Below are positions 34,456-43,643 of a stretch of DNA of 64,000 nucleotides, piece after piece (position 1 is the stretch's first letter; every line of letters starts with the position of its first letter). The notes under the pieces were generated by a model, which saw nothing but the letters and a program-made list of their open reading frames with translations, searched no databases and was not told the DNA's origin. The translations under genes and the position numbers were made by a program. Source of the DNA: Salegentibacter maritimus (lineage in GTDB: Bacteria; Bacteroidota; Bacteroidia; Flavobacteriales; Flavobacteriaceae); assembly GCF_016236915.1 (NCBI RefSeq), contig NZ_JAEHOK010000011.1, positions 62,001 through 126,000 on the forward strand, given 5' to 3'.

Positions 34456-34490
34456 ACCTCACAGATTTTAAAATTTGCGAGGTTTGCTTT
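34456..34490 (+). terminator. Hairpin between convergent M28 and tex genes
   Basis: Arms ACCTCACAGATTTT and AAAATTTGCGAGGT pair with two G-U style mismatches, followed by a T-rich stretch on the plus strand. Confidence 0.6.
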
Positions 34491-34509
34491 GATTATATTC
34501 TACAATATA

Positions 34510-36636
34510 TCAATCTATTAAAGAAAGTTGGACTCGCTTCTTATCCTCATCAACCGATAAGATCGTCACCTCCATTTCCTGATTTAATTTTACCACGGTA
34601 TTTACATCACTCACAAATTCATTCGCCAGTTTAGAGATATGTATAAGTCCGCTCTCTTTTATTCCTATATCCACAAAGCAACCAAAATTGGTAATATTAT
34701 TGACAATGCCGGGTAAACACATACCCGGTTTTAGATCGGCAATGGTTTTTATAGAAGAATCAAAGCTAAAAGGCTTTTTCCTGGCCCGGGGATCTACACC
34801 CGGTTTTTCTAGCTCTTGCAAAATATCTTTTAAACTGGGTACTCCTAAATCTCCCGTAACATAATCTTCGGGCTTTATATTTTCCAAGACCTTTTTGTTT
34901 CCTATAAGTTCCTCAGGATTTAAACCATTTCTTTTAGCCATTTTTTCAACTATAAAATAACTTTCGGGGTGTACTGCCGAATTATCTAAAGGATTTTCAG
35001 CATTTCTAATTCTTAAAAATCCGGCTGCTTGCTCAAAAGCCTTTGCACCAAGTCTTGGTACTTTTAGCAACTCCTTTCGACTCGCAAAATGGTGATTTTC
35101 TTTTCTATATTCCAGAATATTTTGCGCCAGTCCGGGGCCAATTCCCGAAACATAAGAAAGTAATTCCTTGCTAGCCGTATTTAGGTTTACTCCAATTTTA
35201 TTTACACAACGCTTAACCACTACATCCAGCTTTTCCTTAAGTTTTGTTTGATCTACCTCATGTTGGTATTGCCCTACCCCAATAGCTTTAGGGTCAATTT
35301 TCACCAATTCAGCAAGCGGATCACTCAATCTTCGGCCAATAGAAACCGCGCCACGAACAGTAACATCATAATTAGGAAATTCTTCCCTGGCTATTTTAGA
35401 AGCCGAATATACCGATGCGCCAGCTTCATTTACCGTAAAAACCAATACTTCTTTAGGTAAGTAAACATTTTTAATAAACTGTTCGGTTTCCCTCGCAGCG
35501 GTACCGTTCCCTATAGCAATAGCTTGAATTTTATAAGCATTTACCAGGCTTTTAATTTTTGCTGAAGCAGCATCGATTTTCTTTTGTGGCGGGTGGGGAA
35601 ATATGGCTTCATTGTAGAGTAAATTTCCTTGCTCATCTAAACAAACAATTTTGCAACCAGATCTAAAACCGGGATCTATAGCCAGAATTCGTTTGCTTCC
35701 CAAAGGTGCTTCCATTAATAATTGCTCGAGGTTGGAAGCAAAAACAGCAATCGCATCTTCATCGGCTTTTTCTTTTGCATCATTAAGAAATTCGGTTGCA
35801 AAAGATTTTTTAAGCAATCTCGTAAAAGCATCTTCTGCTGCATTCTTTAAGTACTTTACTCCTGAAAAGCCCTCATTTTTAATTACTGCCTTTTCAATTA
35901 TGGCTAAAGCATCAAATTTATCGACTTCAACTTTAAGCTTAATAATCCCTAATTTTTCGGCACGATATATCGCTAAAAATCTATGAGAAGGGATTCTTTT
36001 AAGTGGTTCTTCCCATTTCTCAAATTGTGTAAATTTTGGGGCCTCAGGATGTTCTTCCTCCTTTTTTACCCATTTTGTACTTAGCAAGGCCTTTTGGGTA
36101 TACAACCTCCTAAGAGAATTTCTCACATAAGTATTCTCATTAATCCATTCGGCAATAATATGCCCGGCACCGCCGAATGCTTCAGATTTACTTTTTATTG
36201 TTCCAGAAATAAATTGTTGTGCAGATCTCTCTATATTCGGTGAGTTCTGGGCCATTAACATTTTAGCCAGTGGTTCTAAACCGGCTTCCCTGGCAGTATC
36301 TGCTTTGGTTTTTCGTTTCTTTTTGTATGGTAAATAAATGTCTTCAACTTCAGCTAAGGTTGTGGCCTCATTTATTTTATCAACCAAAGCCTCGGTCAAT
36401 GCCTCCTGTTCTTTTATAGATTTAAGGATGGCATTTTTTCGGGTTTCCAATTCCTTAAAAGTACTAAGCAGTTGAGAAATCTTTTCTATTTCAGTTTCAT
36501 CTAAATTTCCTGTGGCCTCTTTCCGATAACGAGAAATAAACGGAATGGTGGCATCGGCTTCTAAAAGTGAGATGGTGTTTTGTATGCTTTTAGCAGCCAG
36601 CTTTGTGCGAGATTGTATATAGTCCTGTACTTTCAA
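34510..36636 (-). CDS. tex: Tex-family RNA-binding transcription accessory protein
   Basis: A 708-residue nucleic-acid-binding protein. Domains in order: N-terminal helical Tex core with IPFISRYRKEATGNLDE near residue 30; YqgF/RNase H-like fold (RILAIDPGFRSGCKIVCLDEQGN near 319); helix-hairpin-helix pair (NTASKELLSYVSGIGPGLAQNILEYRKENHHFASRKELLKVPRLGAKAFEQAAGFLRI near 490-540); C-terminal S1 domain (PGMCLPGIVNNITNFGCFVDIGIKESGLIHIS near 637). Length is slightly below the common 720-780. Tex affects transcription and RNA fate in several bacteria. It has its own promoter box at 36675. Confidence 0.95.
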   Translation of the reverse strand: MKVQDYIQSRTKLAAKSIQNTISLLEADATIPFISRYRKEATGNLDETEIEKISQLLSTFKELETRKNAILKSIKEQEALTEALVDKINEATTLAEVEDIYLPYKKKRKTKADTAREAGLEPLAKMLMAQNSPNIERSAQQFISGTIKSKSEAFGGAGHIIAEWINENTYVRNSLRRLYTQKALLSTKWVKKEEEHPEAPKFTQFEKWEEPLKRIPSHRFLAIYRAEKLGIIKLKVEVDKFDALAIIEKAVIKNEGFSGVKYLKNAAEDAFTRLLKKSFATEFLNDAKEKADEDAIAVFASNLEQLLMEAPLGSKRILAIDPGFRSGCKIVCLDEQGNLLYNEAIFPHPPQKKIDAASAKIKSLVNAYKIQAIAIGNGTAARETEQFIKNVYLPKEVLVFTVNEAGASVYSASKIAREEFPNYDVTVRGAVSIGRRLSDPLAELVKIDPKAIGVGQYQHEVDQTKLKEKLDVVVKRCVNKIGVNLNTASKELLSYVSGIGPGLAQNILEYRKENHHFASRKELLKVPRLGAKAFEQAAGFLRIRNAENPLDNSAVHPESYFIVEKMAKRNGLNPEELIGNKKVLENIKPEDYVTGDLGVPSLKDILQELEKPGVDPRARKKPFSFDSSIKTIADLKPGMCLPGIVNNITNFGCFVDIGIKESGLIHISKLANEFVSDVNTVVKLNQEMEVTILSVDEDKKRVQLSLID

Positions 36637-36674
36637 TTATTGCAATTTCAAATTATATAATATGTAGGTTTTAG

Positions 36675-36682
36675 CAAATATA
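36675..36682 (-). promoter_or_regulatory. Bacteroidota -7 box for tex
   Basis: The minus strand reads TATATTTG, an exact TAnnTTTG match, 38 bases ahead of the tex ATG and after the stop of the gene at 36696. Confidence 0.55.
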
Positions 36683-36695
36683 GGGTTCAAAAGAA

Positions 36696-37661
36696 TTAAA
36701 TAATCCCTTCTTCCCGTGAATGTTCTATAGCCTTATGGCTATGTTTAAAGTAACAAATGCTAACCCCCAGACTTTCAATGTTTCTAAGAATTTCAGTGAT
36801 ATTAGGTTTTTTCTTTCTACCCGTTTGCCTAATATAAACCGCTTTTAAGCTCTGCGGAAAAATTTTACAAATACGCTCATAAATATCAGCATCTTTCTGA
36901 GAGTCATCGCCTAGTAGAACGTAGGGAATATTAGGATAAAAAGATATTATATCTTTTATTTTTTCAAATTTATGATCGTGGCTTCCCCGCCCGGTAAATA
37001 AAAAATCTGAAATCCCGGTTTTAATCTTTTTAAGTTTTATGACCGCTTTGGGTAGTTCATGCATTTTAGCGAACTCATTCACAAATTCATATAAATTCCA
37101 CTCACTACTGGAAACATAGAAAAAACTATTGGAGGCATGTTCTAAATCCTGGCCAGCCCGGCTTAATTGTTTGTAATGTTCTACCACATCGTCAAATGTC
37201 TGGCGTTTATTGATATTCTTGGACAACATGACGTAAAGTTTCTTAAAAACACTGTTGCTGTGGGAGATTAAGAATGTGTCGTCTATATCTGAAATAATAC
37301 CATATTTAGAAGGATGAGGCTTTAAAAACTCACCTTTTTCTATCATTCCAAAATTTTTAATATTACAGCTCACCTCATATTCGTGCCAACCACTTTTTAA
37401 ATCTTCAGAAAATGGAATGGAAAACCTAAAATAGCCATCTTTTAAGGTTTTAGTAGTAACCTCAATATCTCTAAACCTTAAAGTGATCTCTTTATTTTCT
37501 AAAGGACTAATGCGAAACATATGAATAATGGCCACCGCATGTTTAAGTCCGCGCCTATCCATCTTATACTTATCTGGCGCCCACGATTTAAATAAATGTC
37601 CATATACATTAAGCTCCTGGTCATTTACGTAACCGCGATAAAGTTTTAGATCTAATTTCAA
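36696..37661 (-). CDS. App1-like (DUF2183) phosphatase
   Basis: A 321-residue protein of the family of yeast App1, a Mg-dependent phosphatidate phosphatase of the HAD superfamily. The HAD nucleophile motif DIDDT is at 125-129, the second motif FYVSSSEWNLYEFVNEF near 195, FTGRGSHDHKFEKIKDI near 232, and the metal motif LLGDDSQKDADIYERI near 255. The N-terminal 120 residues form a beta-rich domain. It is divergent from a diacylglycerol-kinase-like gene with 68 bases between the starts. The phosphatase could oppose the kinase, but bacterial App1-like substrates are not established here. Confidence 0.85.
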   Translation of the reverse strand: MKLDLKLYRGYVNDQELNVYGHLFKSWAPDKYKMDRRGLKHAVAIIHMFRISPLENKEITLRFRDIEVTTKTLKDGYFRFSIPFSEDLKSGWHEYEVSCNIKNFGMIEKGEFLKPHPSKYGIISDIDDTFLISHSNSVFKKLYVMLSKNINKRQTFDDVVEHYKQLSRAGQDLEHASNSFFYVSSSEWNLYEFVNEFAKMHELPKAVIKLKKIKTGISDFLFTGRGSHDHKFEKIKDIISFYPNIPYVLLGDDSQKDADIYERICKIFPQSLKAVYIRQTGRKKKPNITEILRNIESLGVSICYFKHSHKAIEHSREEGII

Positions 37662-37729
37662 AATTTTAGAATTTTATTGAATTTTTCTAATTCCAAAATA
37701 ATTAATTTTAAGAACATATTTGAAGCTAT

Positions 37730-38602
37730 ATGAAAGAAATAGATAAGGTTTTACTGATTGTAAATCCCATTTCGGGCGGGATTAATAAAAGAAATATCAA
37801 TCAAAAAATTGATTCGGAGGTTAGTAAATTAAATGCAGAGCTAGAAGTTTACCAGACAACCGGTGAGAATGATCAAAAGAAAATTAAAAATTTGGTCGCC
37901 TCAGAGAACTTTGATAGGATTCTAATTGCCGGTGGCGATGGAACTATAAAGCTGGTAGCCGAAGCATTATTACCGCACAAAACACCTATTGCCATAATAC
38001 CGGCCGGTTCAGCTAATGGGCTTGCCCTTAATTTAGGTATTCCCAATGATCTACAAGAACAACTAAATATTGCCTTTGGAAACACAGTAACCAAAATGGA
38101 TGTATTGGAGATTAATGGCGAGCTATGTTTGCACATGGGAGACCTGGGAATAAATGCTGAGTTGATAAAAAATTATCAAAAATCTCGAATTAGGGGAAAA
38201 ATGGGATATCTTCTTCAGTCTATCCCCACCCTATTGTATAGTAAATATCCATTTGAATTTGAGATTCAAATGGAAGATAAAAGCTTTACCAAAGAAGGAA
38301 TCTTACTGGCTTTTGCCAATGCAAAAAAATATGGCACCGGTGCCAATGTAAATCCTAAAGGAAAAATTGATGATGGTGTTTTTGAGCTTCTTTTGTTTAA
38401 GAATTTCAATATGCTTGAAATCTTAAAAACTCTACGTAACGAAACCGAAGTGAATTCTGAATTTGTAGAGATAATTCCTTTAAAAGAAGCACGAGTCTAT
38501 TGTAAAAATCCGGTTTCATTTCAAATTGATGGTGAATATATTGGTGAAGAAGAAGAAATTTATGTCAAAATTTCTCCTGAAAAACTGTCAATAATGACCT
38601 AA
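37730..38602 (+). CDS. Diacylglycerol kinase-like lipid kinase (YegS/DgkB family)
   Basis: A 290-residue soluble lipid kinase. The nucleotide-binding motifs are IVNPISGG at 10-17, GGDGTIKLVAEAL at 68-80 and PAGSANGLALNLGIP near 95. The second domain contains AFANAKKYGTGANVNPKGKIDDGVFEL and the closing QIDGEYIG motif. Family members phosphorylate diacylglycerol or other lipids at the membrane. It is divergent from the App1-like phosphatase. A near-match promoter, CATATTTG at 37711, lies 12 bases ahead of the ATG. The specific lipid cannot be read. Confidence 0.88.
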   Translation: MKEIDKVLLIVNPISGGINKRNINQKIDSEVSKLNAELEVYQTTGENDQKKIKNLVASENFDRILIAGGDGTIKLVAEALLPHKTPIAIIPAGSANGLALNLGIPNDLQEQLNIAFGNTVTKMDVLEINGELCLHMGDLGINAELIKNYQKSRIRGKMGYLLQSIPTLLYSKYPFEFEIQMEDKSFTKEGILLAFANAKKYGTGANVNPKGKIDDGVFELLLFKNFNMLEILKTLRNETEVNSEFVEIIPLKEARVYCKNPVSFQIDGEYIGEEEEIYVKISPEKLSIMT

Positions 38603-38681
38603 AAATATCGTGAAACAATCTGTATCACTATTTAAACAAACATTTATATAGCTTCTCAACATTGCTTCAAAAAAGGGAATA

Positions 38682-38772
38682 TGTTAATTACCCCGTGTCA
38701 AGCCAAAAGGGATTAAATATTATTTGATTTCGAGGCAAGCCCTGAAGCATCAAGTCTCAATTATGGGTTGAA
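38682..38772 (+). repeat. Family I dispersed intergenic repeat, copy D
   Basis: The copy contains GTCAAGCCAAAAGGGATTAA, TTTGATTTCGAGGCAAGCCC, then GAAGCATCAAGTCTCAATTA. It lies between convergent genes. The 38603-38853 gap holds only this repeat and the terminator at 38792. Confidence 0.6.
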
Positions 38773-38791
38773 CGCAATTAGCCAAACATTA

Positions 38792-38826
38792 TAAAAAAGC
38801 CCTCAACAAAAATTATTGCGAGGGCA
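38792..38826 (-). terminator. Rho-independent terminator of the GMC oxidoreductase operon
   Basis: Arms GCCCTC and GAGGGC are followed on the minus strand by six T. It lies 28 bases after the stop of the small-subunit gene. Confidence 0.8.
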
Positions 38827-38853
38827 TATTTTTATACACTTAGCTTCCTAAAC

Positions 38854-39498
38854 TTAAAGAGACATGGCCTTTCCGCCACCTAAGTCCTCAACCGGACCGC
38901 AAGGAATATATTCCCCCGGAATGGGATCGTACCACATTACATTCTCACCAATTTCTTCACTGGTTTTATAAGCCCATATTCCCATATTACGTACTTCTTG
39001 CAAATAGGCAAGAGAACCGGCATCGGCATCTAACGTAATTTCCAGATCTTTATCCTGTGGATCCTGGGTCTCGGTATTTCGTTTTGCTATCTCATCCCTC
39101 TCTGCTTGCGTAGCTTTTAAATACTTGGCCACAATTTGTTCATATTCTTCTAAACTGCCTTCACTTTCTTCTTTATTAAACTGACTTTTAAAAGCTCTGG
39201 AAAAAGCATCGGCAGATTCTTTAAAATTCTTCTGGCGTTCTTCAGAAGCTACTTCCTGCATATAAGAATCTATAAACTCAGCAATGTTTAGGTCTTCTGC
39301 TCCTGGTGTATCTGTTCTAGGTATAATAACCTCTAATATTTGTTTTAAAGCAAAACCATTAGAAACGCTTAGAAAAACGGGTTCCCAATTAGAACCGGAT
39401 TCACCTTTACAACTTTGCAAAAGATTTAATGTTGCAGGGCCAACAACTATAGCTCCGGCTCCAAGTCCTATGTTTTTTAATGCCTGTCTTCTGTTCAT
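38854..39498 (-). CDS. Gluconate 2-dehydrogenase subunit 3-like protein with Tat signal
   Basis: A 214-residue small subunit that partners the GMC flavoprotein encoded just upstream (10 bases apart). The N-terminus MNRRQALKNIGLGAGAIVVG has the twin-arginine pattern (RRQ.LK plus a hydrophobic stretch), so the folded complex is probably exported by Tat. The body contains the family segment ALKQILEVIIPRTDTPGAEDLNIAEFIDSYM and ends near WYDPIPGEYIPCGPVEDLGGGKAMSL. I chose the ATG at 39498 because it starts the Tat signal; an ATG 45 bases upstream overlaps the GMC gene. Together with GMC it fits a glucoside 3-dehydrogenase. Confidence 0.88.
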   Translation of the reverse strand: MNRRQALKNIGLGAGAIVVGPATLNLLQSCKGESGSNWEPVFLSVSNGFALKQILEVIIPRTDTPGAEDLNIAEFIDSYMQEVASEERQKNFKESADAFSRAFKSQFNKEESEGSLEEYEQIVAKYLKATQAERDEIAKRNTETQDPQDKDLEITLDADAGSLAYLQEVRNMGIWAYKTSEEIGENVMWYDPIPGEYIPCGPVEDLGGGKAMSL

Positions 39499-39508
39499 AA
39501 TCCTAAAA

Positions 39509-41212
39509 TTAAGCGTTAGATGTTTTAAAGTTCTTTGAAGCATGGTCTGCCGCTCTTGCGGTCATCGCCATATAAGTTAATGATGGGTTTTGGCAACCGG
39601 CAGAGGTCATAAAAGATCCATCGGTAACATATACATTTGGAACGGCATGTATTTGGTTATTAGCGTTTAAAACCGATGTTTTAGGATCTCTTCCCATTCT
39701 GGCTGTCCCCATTTCGTGTATTCCAAGACCTGGTGCTCCTAAATAATCATAAGGCCTAACATCCCTAAATCCACCTTTCTCAAGCATCTCAACAGCCTGG
39801 TTTACCATATCCTTTCTCATTTTAAGTTCATTTTCTTTAAACTCGGCATCAAAAGTTACAGTAGGAAGGCCCCATTCGTCTGTTTTGTTATAATCCAGGG
39901 TCATTTTATTTTCATGATAAGGCAAAGTCTCCCCAAAGCCCATTAATCCCATAGTCCAACCTCCGGGTTTTACAATGGCTTCTTTCAACTCTTTGCCATA
40001 AGAGGCTTCAGCAATGCTCTGGCTCCAGTCTCCCCTACCGGCACCTCCCTGGTAACCATATCCTCGTTTAAAATCAAGATTATCTCCAGCTTTTAAGTTT
40101 CTAAATCGCGGTAAGTAAATACCGTTTGGTTTTCGGCCTTTATAATATTGATCTTCAAAACCATCATACTTTCCTGAAGCTCCGGCGCGAAAGTGATGAT
40201 CCATTAAGTTATGACCTAATTCCCCACTATCGTTCCCCATACCATTCTCAAACCTATCTGATTTTGATTGCATTAGAATACTTGTGGAGGCAATAGCAGA
40301 AGCACAAAGAAAAATCACGTTCGCCTTATATTCAATTTCCTCCTTAGTTTCGGTATCTATAACTTTAACTCCTGTAGCACGTTTTTTATCGGCATCGTAC
40401 AGGACTTCGCTAACTATAGAGTTTGGTCTTAATGTCATATTGCCCGAACGCTCGGCTGCCGGCAAAGTAGATGAATTACTACTAAAATACCCGCCATAAG
40501 GACAACCTCTAATACAACGATTTCGGAATTGACAATTAGAACGACCTTCAAATTCCTTATTACCTGTAAGATGTGCAACACGCCCTGCTGTTAACACCCT
40601 ACCATCACTAAAATTCTCTGACATACTTTTTCTAAGGTGGTCTTCTACGCAATTAAGTGGCATTTGTGGAAGAAACTTTCCATCTGGCAATTGACTTAAA
40701 CCAAGATTTTCACCACTTACCCCTATATAAGACTCTACATAGTCATACCAGGGTGCAATATCTTTATAACGAATGGGCCAATCTACTCCGTGACCATCAG
40801 TTTTATTCGCAGTAAAATCTAAATCGCTTAAACGATAACTATGCCTTCCCCACATAATAGACCTACCTCCCACGTGGTAACCACGCATCCAATCGAATCT
40901 TTTAGTTTCATTATAAGGGTGCTTAATATCATCTACGAACCAATGTGCACTGGCTTTATTGGTAGTGTAACCTGTACGGGATTGCTTCTCCTGGCGTTTC
41001 TTTTCCTCCCTTGTTAACTGTCCTTTATGCTTATAATCCCAGGGATCATCGTTCATTGTAGGATAATCTTCAATATGTTTTACCATACGCCCCCTTTCCA
41101 ACACCAGGGTTTTAAATCCTTTTTCACTAAGCTCTTTCGCGGCCCAACCACCGCTAATTCCGGTACCTACGACTATTGCATCATAAGTGTCATTTTCATA
41201 ATAATTGCTCAC
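39509..41212 (-). CDS. GMC-family FAD oxidoreductase (candidate glucoside 3-dehydrogenase large subunit)
   Basis: A 567-residue flavoprotein. The FAD Rossmann motif VVGTGISGGWAAKELSEKGFKTLVLERG lies at residues 15-42. The GMC signatures are GGRSIMWGRHSYRLSDLDF near 117 and VYVTDGSFMTSAGCQNPSLTYMAMTARAADH near the C-terminus, and the active-site region is HEMGTARMG near 500. Six cysteines cluster at NCQFRNRCIRGCPYGG. It lacks its own signal peptide and would be carried to the periplasm by the Tat-bearing partner. The best-matching known systems oxidise C3-OH of glycosides or gluconate; 3-keto-glycoside formation is inferred from the neighbouring genes. Confidence 0.9.
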   Translation of the reverse strand: MSNYYENDTYDAIVVGTGISGGWAAKELSEKGFKTLVLERGRMVKHIEDYPTMNDDPWDYKHKGQLTREEKKRQEKQSRTGYTTNKASAHWFVDDIKHPYNETKRFDWMRGYHVGGRSIMWGRHSYRLSDLDFTANKTDGHGVDWPIRYKDIAPWYDYVESYIGVSGENLGLSQLPDGKFLPQMPLNCVEDHLRKSMSENFSDGRVLTAGRVAHLTGNKEFEGRSNCQFRNRCIRGCPYGGYFSSNSSTLPAAERSGNMTLRPNSIVSEVLYDADKKRATGVKVIDTETKEEIEYKANVIFLCASAIASTSILMQSKSDRFENGMGNDSGELGHNLMDHHFRAGASGKYDGFEDQYYKGRKPNGIYLPRFRNLKAGDNLDFKRGYGYQGGAGRGDWSQSIAEASYGKELKEAIVKPGGWTMGLMGFGETLPYHENKMTLDYNKTDEWGLPTVTFDAEFKENELKMRKDMVNQAVEMLEKGGFRDVRPYDYLGAPGLGIHEMGTARMGRDPKTSVLNANNQIHAVPNVYVTDGSFMTSAGCQNPSLTYMAMTARAADHASKNFKTSNA

Positions 41213-41253
41213 TCTCCTGTAGTTAATTAATAATTTAGTTAATCGAATCCTTC

Positions 41254-41261
41254 CAAATATA
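41254..41261 (-). promoter_or_regulatory. Bacteroidota -7 box for the GMC operon
   Basis: The minus strand reads TATATTTG, an exact TAnnTTTG match, 41 bases ahead of the GMC ATG. On the plus strand a near-match (TACATTTC, 41334-41341) precedes the divergent operon. Confidence 0.55.
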
Positions 41262-41361
41262 TAAATTTATGCTTATAATTTTACTTCTTTAAAAAAAAGT
41301 ATACTTTTAAGATTCCAAAAATATCAGTAAAATTACATTTCGTAACACTTAAACTTATCTT

Positions 41362-42369
41362 ATGAAAATTACCTCAACCAATTTTTTTTCAATTTCCCTT
41401 ATGCTTTTATTATTCCTCGGAATTTCTTCCTGTAAAGATCAAAAATCACAAAAAGAAAGTACGGCAACCACCGAAGCTAGTTCAGAAGTAACAAAAGAAC
41501 CTTTTTTTAAACTTTCTCTAGCACAATGGTCTCTTAACAAACCTATTTTTGCAGGCGATTTAGACCCTATGGATTTTGCTGAAAAAGCAAATGATTTGGG
41601 TTTTGAAGGTATTGAATATGTGAGTAGTTTTTATGCGCAAAAGATTAAAGATGCCGAAAATCCTGAAGAAGCTTTGCAACAGGTCTTAGATACTCTAAAA
41701 GTAAAAAGTGAAGAATTTAATGTAGAAAACGTATTAATAATGGTTGATGGTGAAGGCGAATTGGCCAGTCCAGACCAAAACGAACGTGAAAAAGCAGTTG
41801 AAAATCATAAAAAATGGGTTGATGCCGCTAATTTCCTGGGAGCCGAGTCAATTAGGGTAAACCTTTTTGGTACCGACGAACCGGAAGAATGGAAAACCGC
41901 TGCAACTAAAGGATTAAAAGCTCTTAGTGAATATGCAGCAGAAAAAAATGTTAACATTTTAGTTGAAAATCACGGTTACCTATCCTCCAATGCTGCACTA
42001 TTAGTAGAAATTATTGAAGATGTTAATATGGAAAACTGTGGGACACTACCTGATTTTGGAAATTTCTGCCTTAAAAGAAAAGGTGGTGAGCGTTGGGACG
42101 CCTCCTGCGTTGAAGAATACCCCAAATACCAGGGGATAGAAGAAATGATGCCTCACGCTTTGGCCGTAAGTGCAAAATCTTACGATTTTAATGAACAAGG
42201 CGAAGAAACCACGCTGGATTATGAAAGAATACTTAAAACTGTATATGACGCAGGATACACCGGATTTATTGGTGTAGAATATGAAGGTCAAAATTTATCT
42301 CCAGAAGAAGGCATTAAAGCCACCAAAGAGCTTTTAATAGAAGTTGGGAGTAAACTAAATAATCAATAG
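41362..42369 (+). CDS. TIM-barrel sugar isomerase/epimerase-like lipoprotein
   Basis: A 335-residue exported protein of the xylose isomerase-like (AP endonuclease family 2) TIM-barrel group. It has a lipoprotein signal ending LFLGISSCKD. The barrel starts FKLSLAQWSLNKPIF and shows LGFEGIEYVSSFY, NILVENHGYLSSNAALLVEIIE with its glutamate, GTLPDFGNFC with an aspartate, and a final GFIGVEYEGQN glutamate. These acidic residues fit a metal site. It is therefore a periplasmic sugar isomerase, epimerase, lyase or hydratase. First gene of the operon divergent from GMC; in known keto-sugar loci related proteins act on 3-keto intermediates. Confidence 0.83.
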   Translation: MKITSTNFFSISLMLLLFLGISSCKDQKSQKESTATTEASSEVTKEPFFKLSLAQWSLNKPIFAGDLDPMDFAEKANDLGFEGIEYVSSFYAQKIKDAENPEEALQQVLDTLKVKSEEFNVENVLIMVDGEGELASPDQNEREKAVENHKKWVDAANFLGAESIRVNLFGTDEPEEWKTAATKGLKALSEYAAEKNVNILVENHGYLSSNAALLVEIIEDVNMENCGTLPDFGNFCLKRKGGERWDASCVEEYPKYQGIEEMMPHALAVSAKSYDFNEQGEETTLDYERILKTVYDAGYTGFIGVEYEGQNLSPEEGIKATKELLIEVGSKLNNQ

Positions 42370-42384
42370 AAGTAACCGGAGATA

Positions 42385-43614
42385 ATGAAAATTTTAACCA
42401 GAATTCAACTTTCAACCATGATGTTCCTCGAATTTTTTATTTGGGGCGGATGGTTTGTAACCTTAGGAACATTTTTAGGACAAAATTTAAGTGCTACCGG
42501 TGCACAAACAGGTATGGCTTTTTCTACACAATCATGGGGGGCCATTATAGCTCCCTTTATAATTGGATTAATCGCCGACCGCTTTTTTAATGCCGAACGT
42601 ATTTTGGGCTTCCTTCATCTTGCAGGTGCAGTTTTGCTTTATATGATGTTCCAATCTGAAGATTTTACTAATTTCTATCCCTTTGTATTAGGTTATATGA
42701 TTATTTATATGCCTACCCTGGCTTTGGTAAATTCTATATCCTTTTACCAAATGACAGACCCTTCCAAACAATTTTCCGGAATTAGGGTTTTTGGAACCCT
42801 TGGATGGATTATTTCGGGAGTGGTAATTAGTCTTGTATTTGGCTGGGACTCTGCTATAGCCCGCGAAGAAGGAATGCTAAAATATACCTTTTTAATGGCT
42901 GCAGTTGCTTCTGCAATTTTAGGCTTATTTAGCTTTACACTGCCTAAAACCCCTCCCAGCAGTAAAGGGGAAAAAGTTACGTTATCTGATATTTTAGGCC
43001 TGGAAGCACTTGCTCTACTTAAAGGAAAAAACTTTTTGATGTTTTTTATTTCATCGGTTTTAATTTGTATCCCATTGGCCTTTTATTACCAAAATGCAAA
43101 CCCATTCCTTTCAGAAGTTGGTATGGAAGATCCAACTTTTATGATGTCTATTGGCCAAATTTCTGAAGCCTTATTTCTTTTGTTATTGCCTTTCTTTTTT
43201 AAGAAATACGGATTCAAAATTACTTTACTTGCCGGAATGTTAGCCTGGGTGGTACGTTATTTACTATTCGCTTATGGCGATGCCGGAGAACTTACTTTTA
43301 TGCTAATTATAGGAATTGCACTCCACGGTATTTGTTACGACTTTTTCTTTGTTTCCGGGCAAATCTATACCGATTCCAAAGCCGGGCCAAAAATTAAAAG
43401 TGCTGCGCAGGGCTTGATTACCCTGGCTACTTATGGTGTAGGTATGTTAATTGGTTTTTGGGTAGCAGGACAAATAAGTGATCTTTATCTAAACGCCGAT
43501 GGTAGTCACGACTGGCAACAAATATGGGTAGTTCCCGCAGGATTTGCTTTTGTAGTAATGATAATATTTGCTATTTTCTTCAAAAATGAAAAAATAGAAA
43601 AAAAAAGATATTGA
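42385..43614 (+). CDS. MFS permease of the nucleoside:H+ symporter type
   Basis: A 409-residue inner-membrane protein with about 12 hydrophobic spans. The start MMFLEFFIWGGWFVTLGTFLGQNL and the motif FIIGLIADRFFNAERILGFLHLAGAVLLY (cytosolic loop 2-3) are those of the NHS-like MFS group (NupG/XapB relatives) common in Bacteroidota. It begins 15 bases after the TIM-barrel lipoprotein gene and precedes a Gfo/Idh/MocA gene. In this setting it more likely carries a (keto-)sugar released in the periplasm than a nucleoside. Substrate is inferred only from neighbours. Confidence 0.87.
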   Translation: MKILTRIQLSTMMFLEFFIWGGWFVTLGTFLGQNLSATGAQTGMAFSTQSWGAIIAPFIIGLIADRFFNAERILGFLHLAGAVLLYMMFQSEDFTNFYPFVLGYMIIYMPTLALVNSISFYQMTDPSKQFSGIRVFGTLGWIISGVVISLVFGWDSAIAREEGMLKYTFLMAAVASAILGLFSFTLPKTPPSSKGEKVTLSDILGLEALALLKGKNFLMFFISSVLICIPLAFYYQNANPFLSEVGMEDPTFMMSIGQISEALFLLLLPFFFKKYGFKITLLAGMLAWVVRYLLFAYGDAGELTFMLIIGIALHGICYDFFFVSGQIYTDSKAGPKIKSAAQGLITLATYGVGMLIGFWVAGQISDLYLNADGSHDWQQIWVVPAGFAFVVMIIFAIFFKNEKIEKKRY

Positions 43615-43643
43615 AATATAACACAGTAAAAGAATAGAATAGT

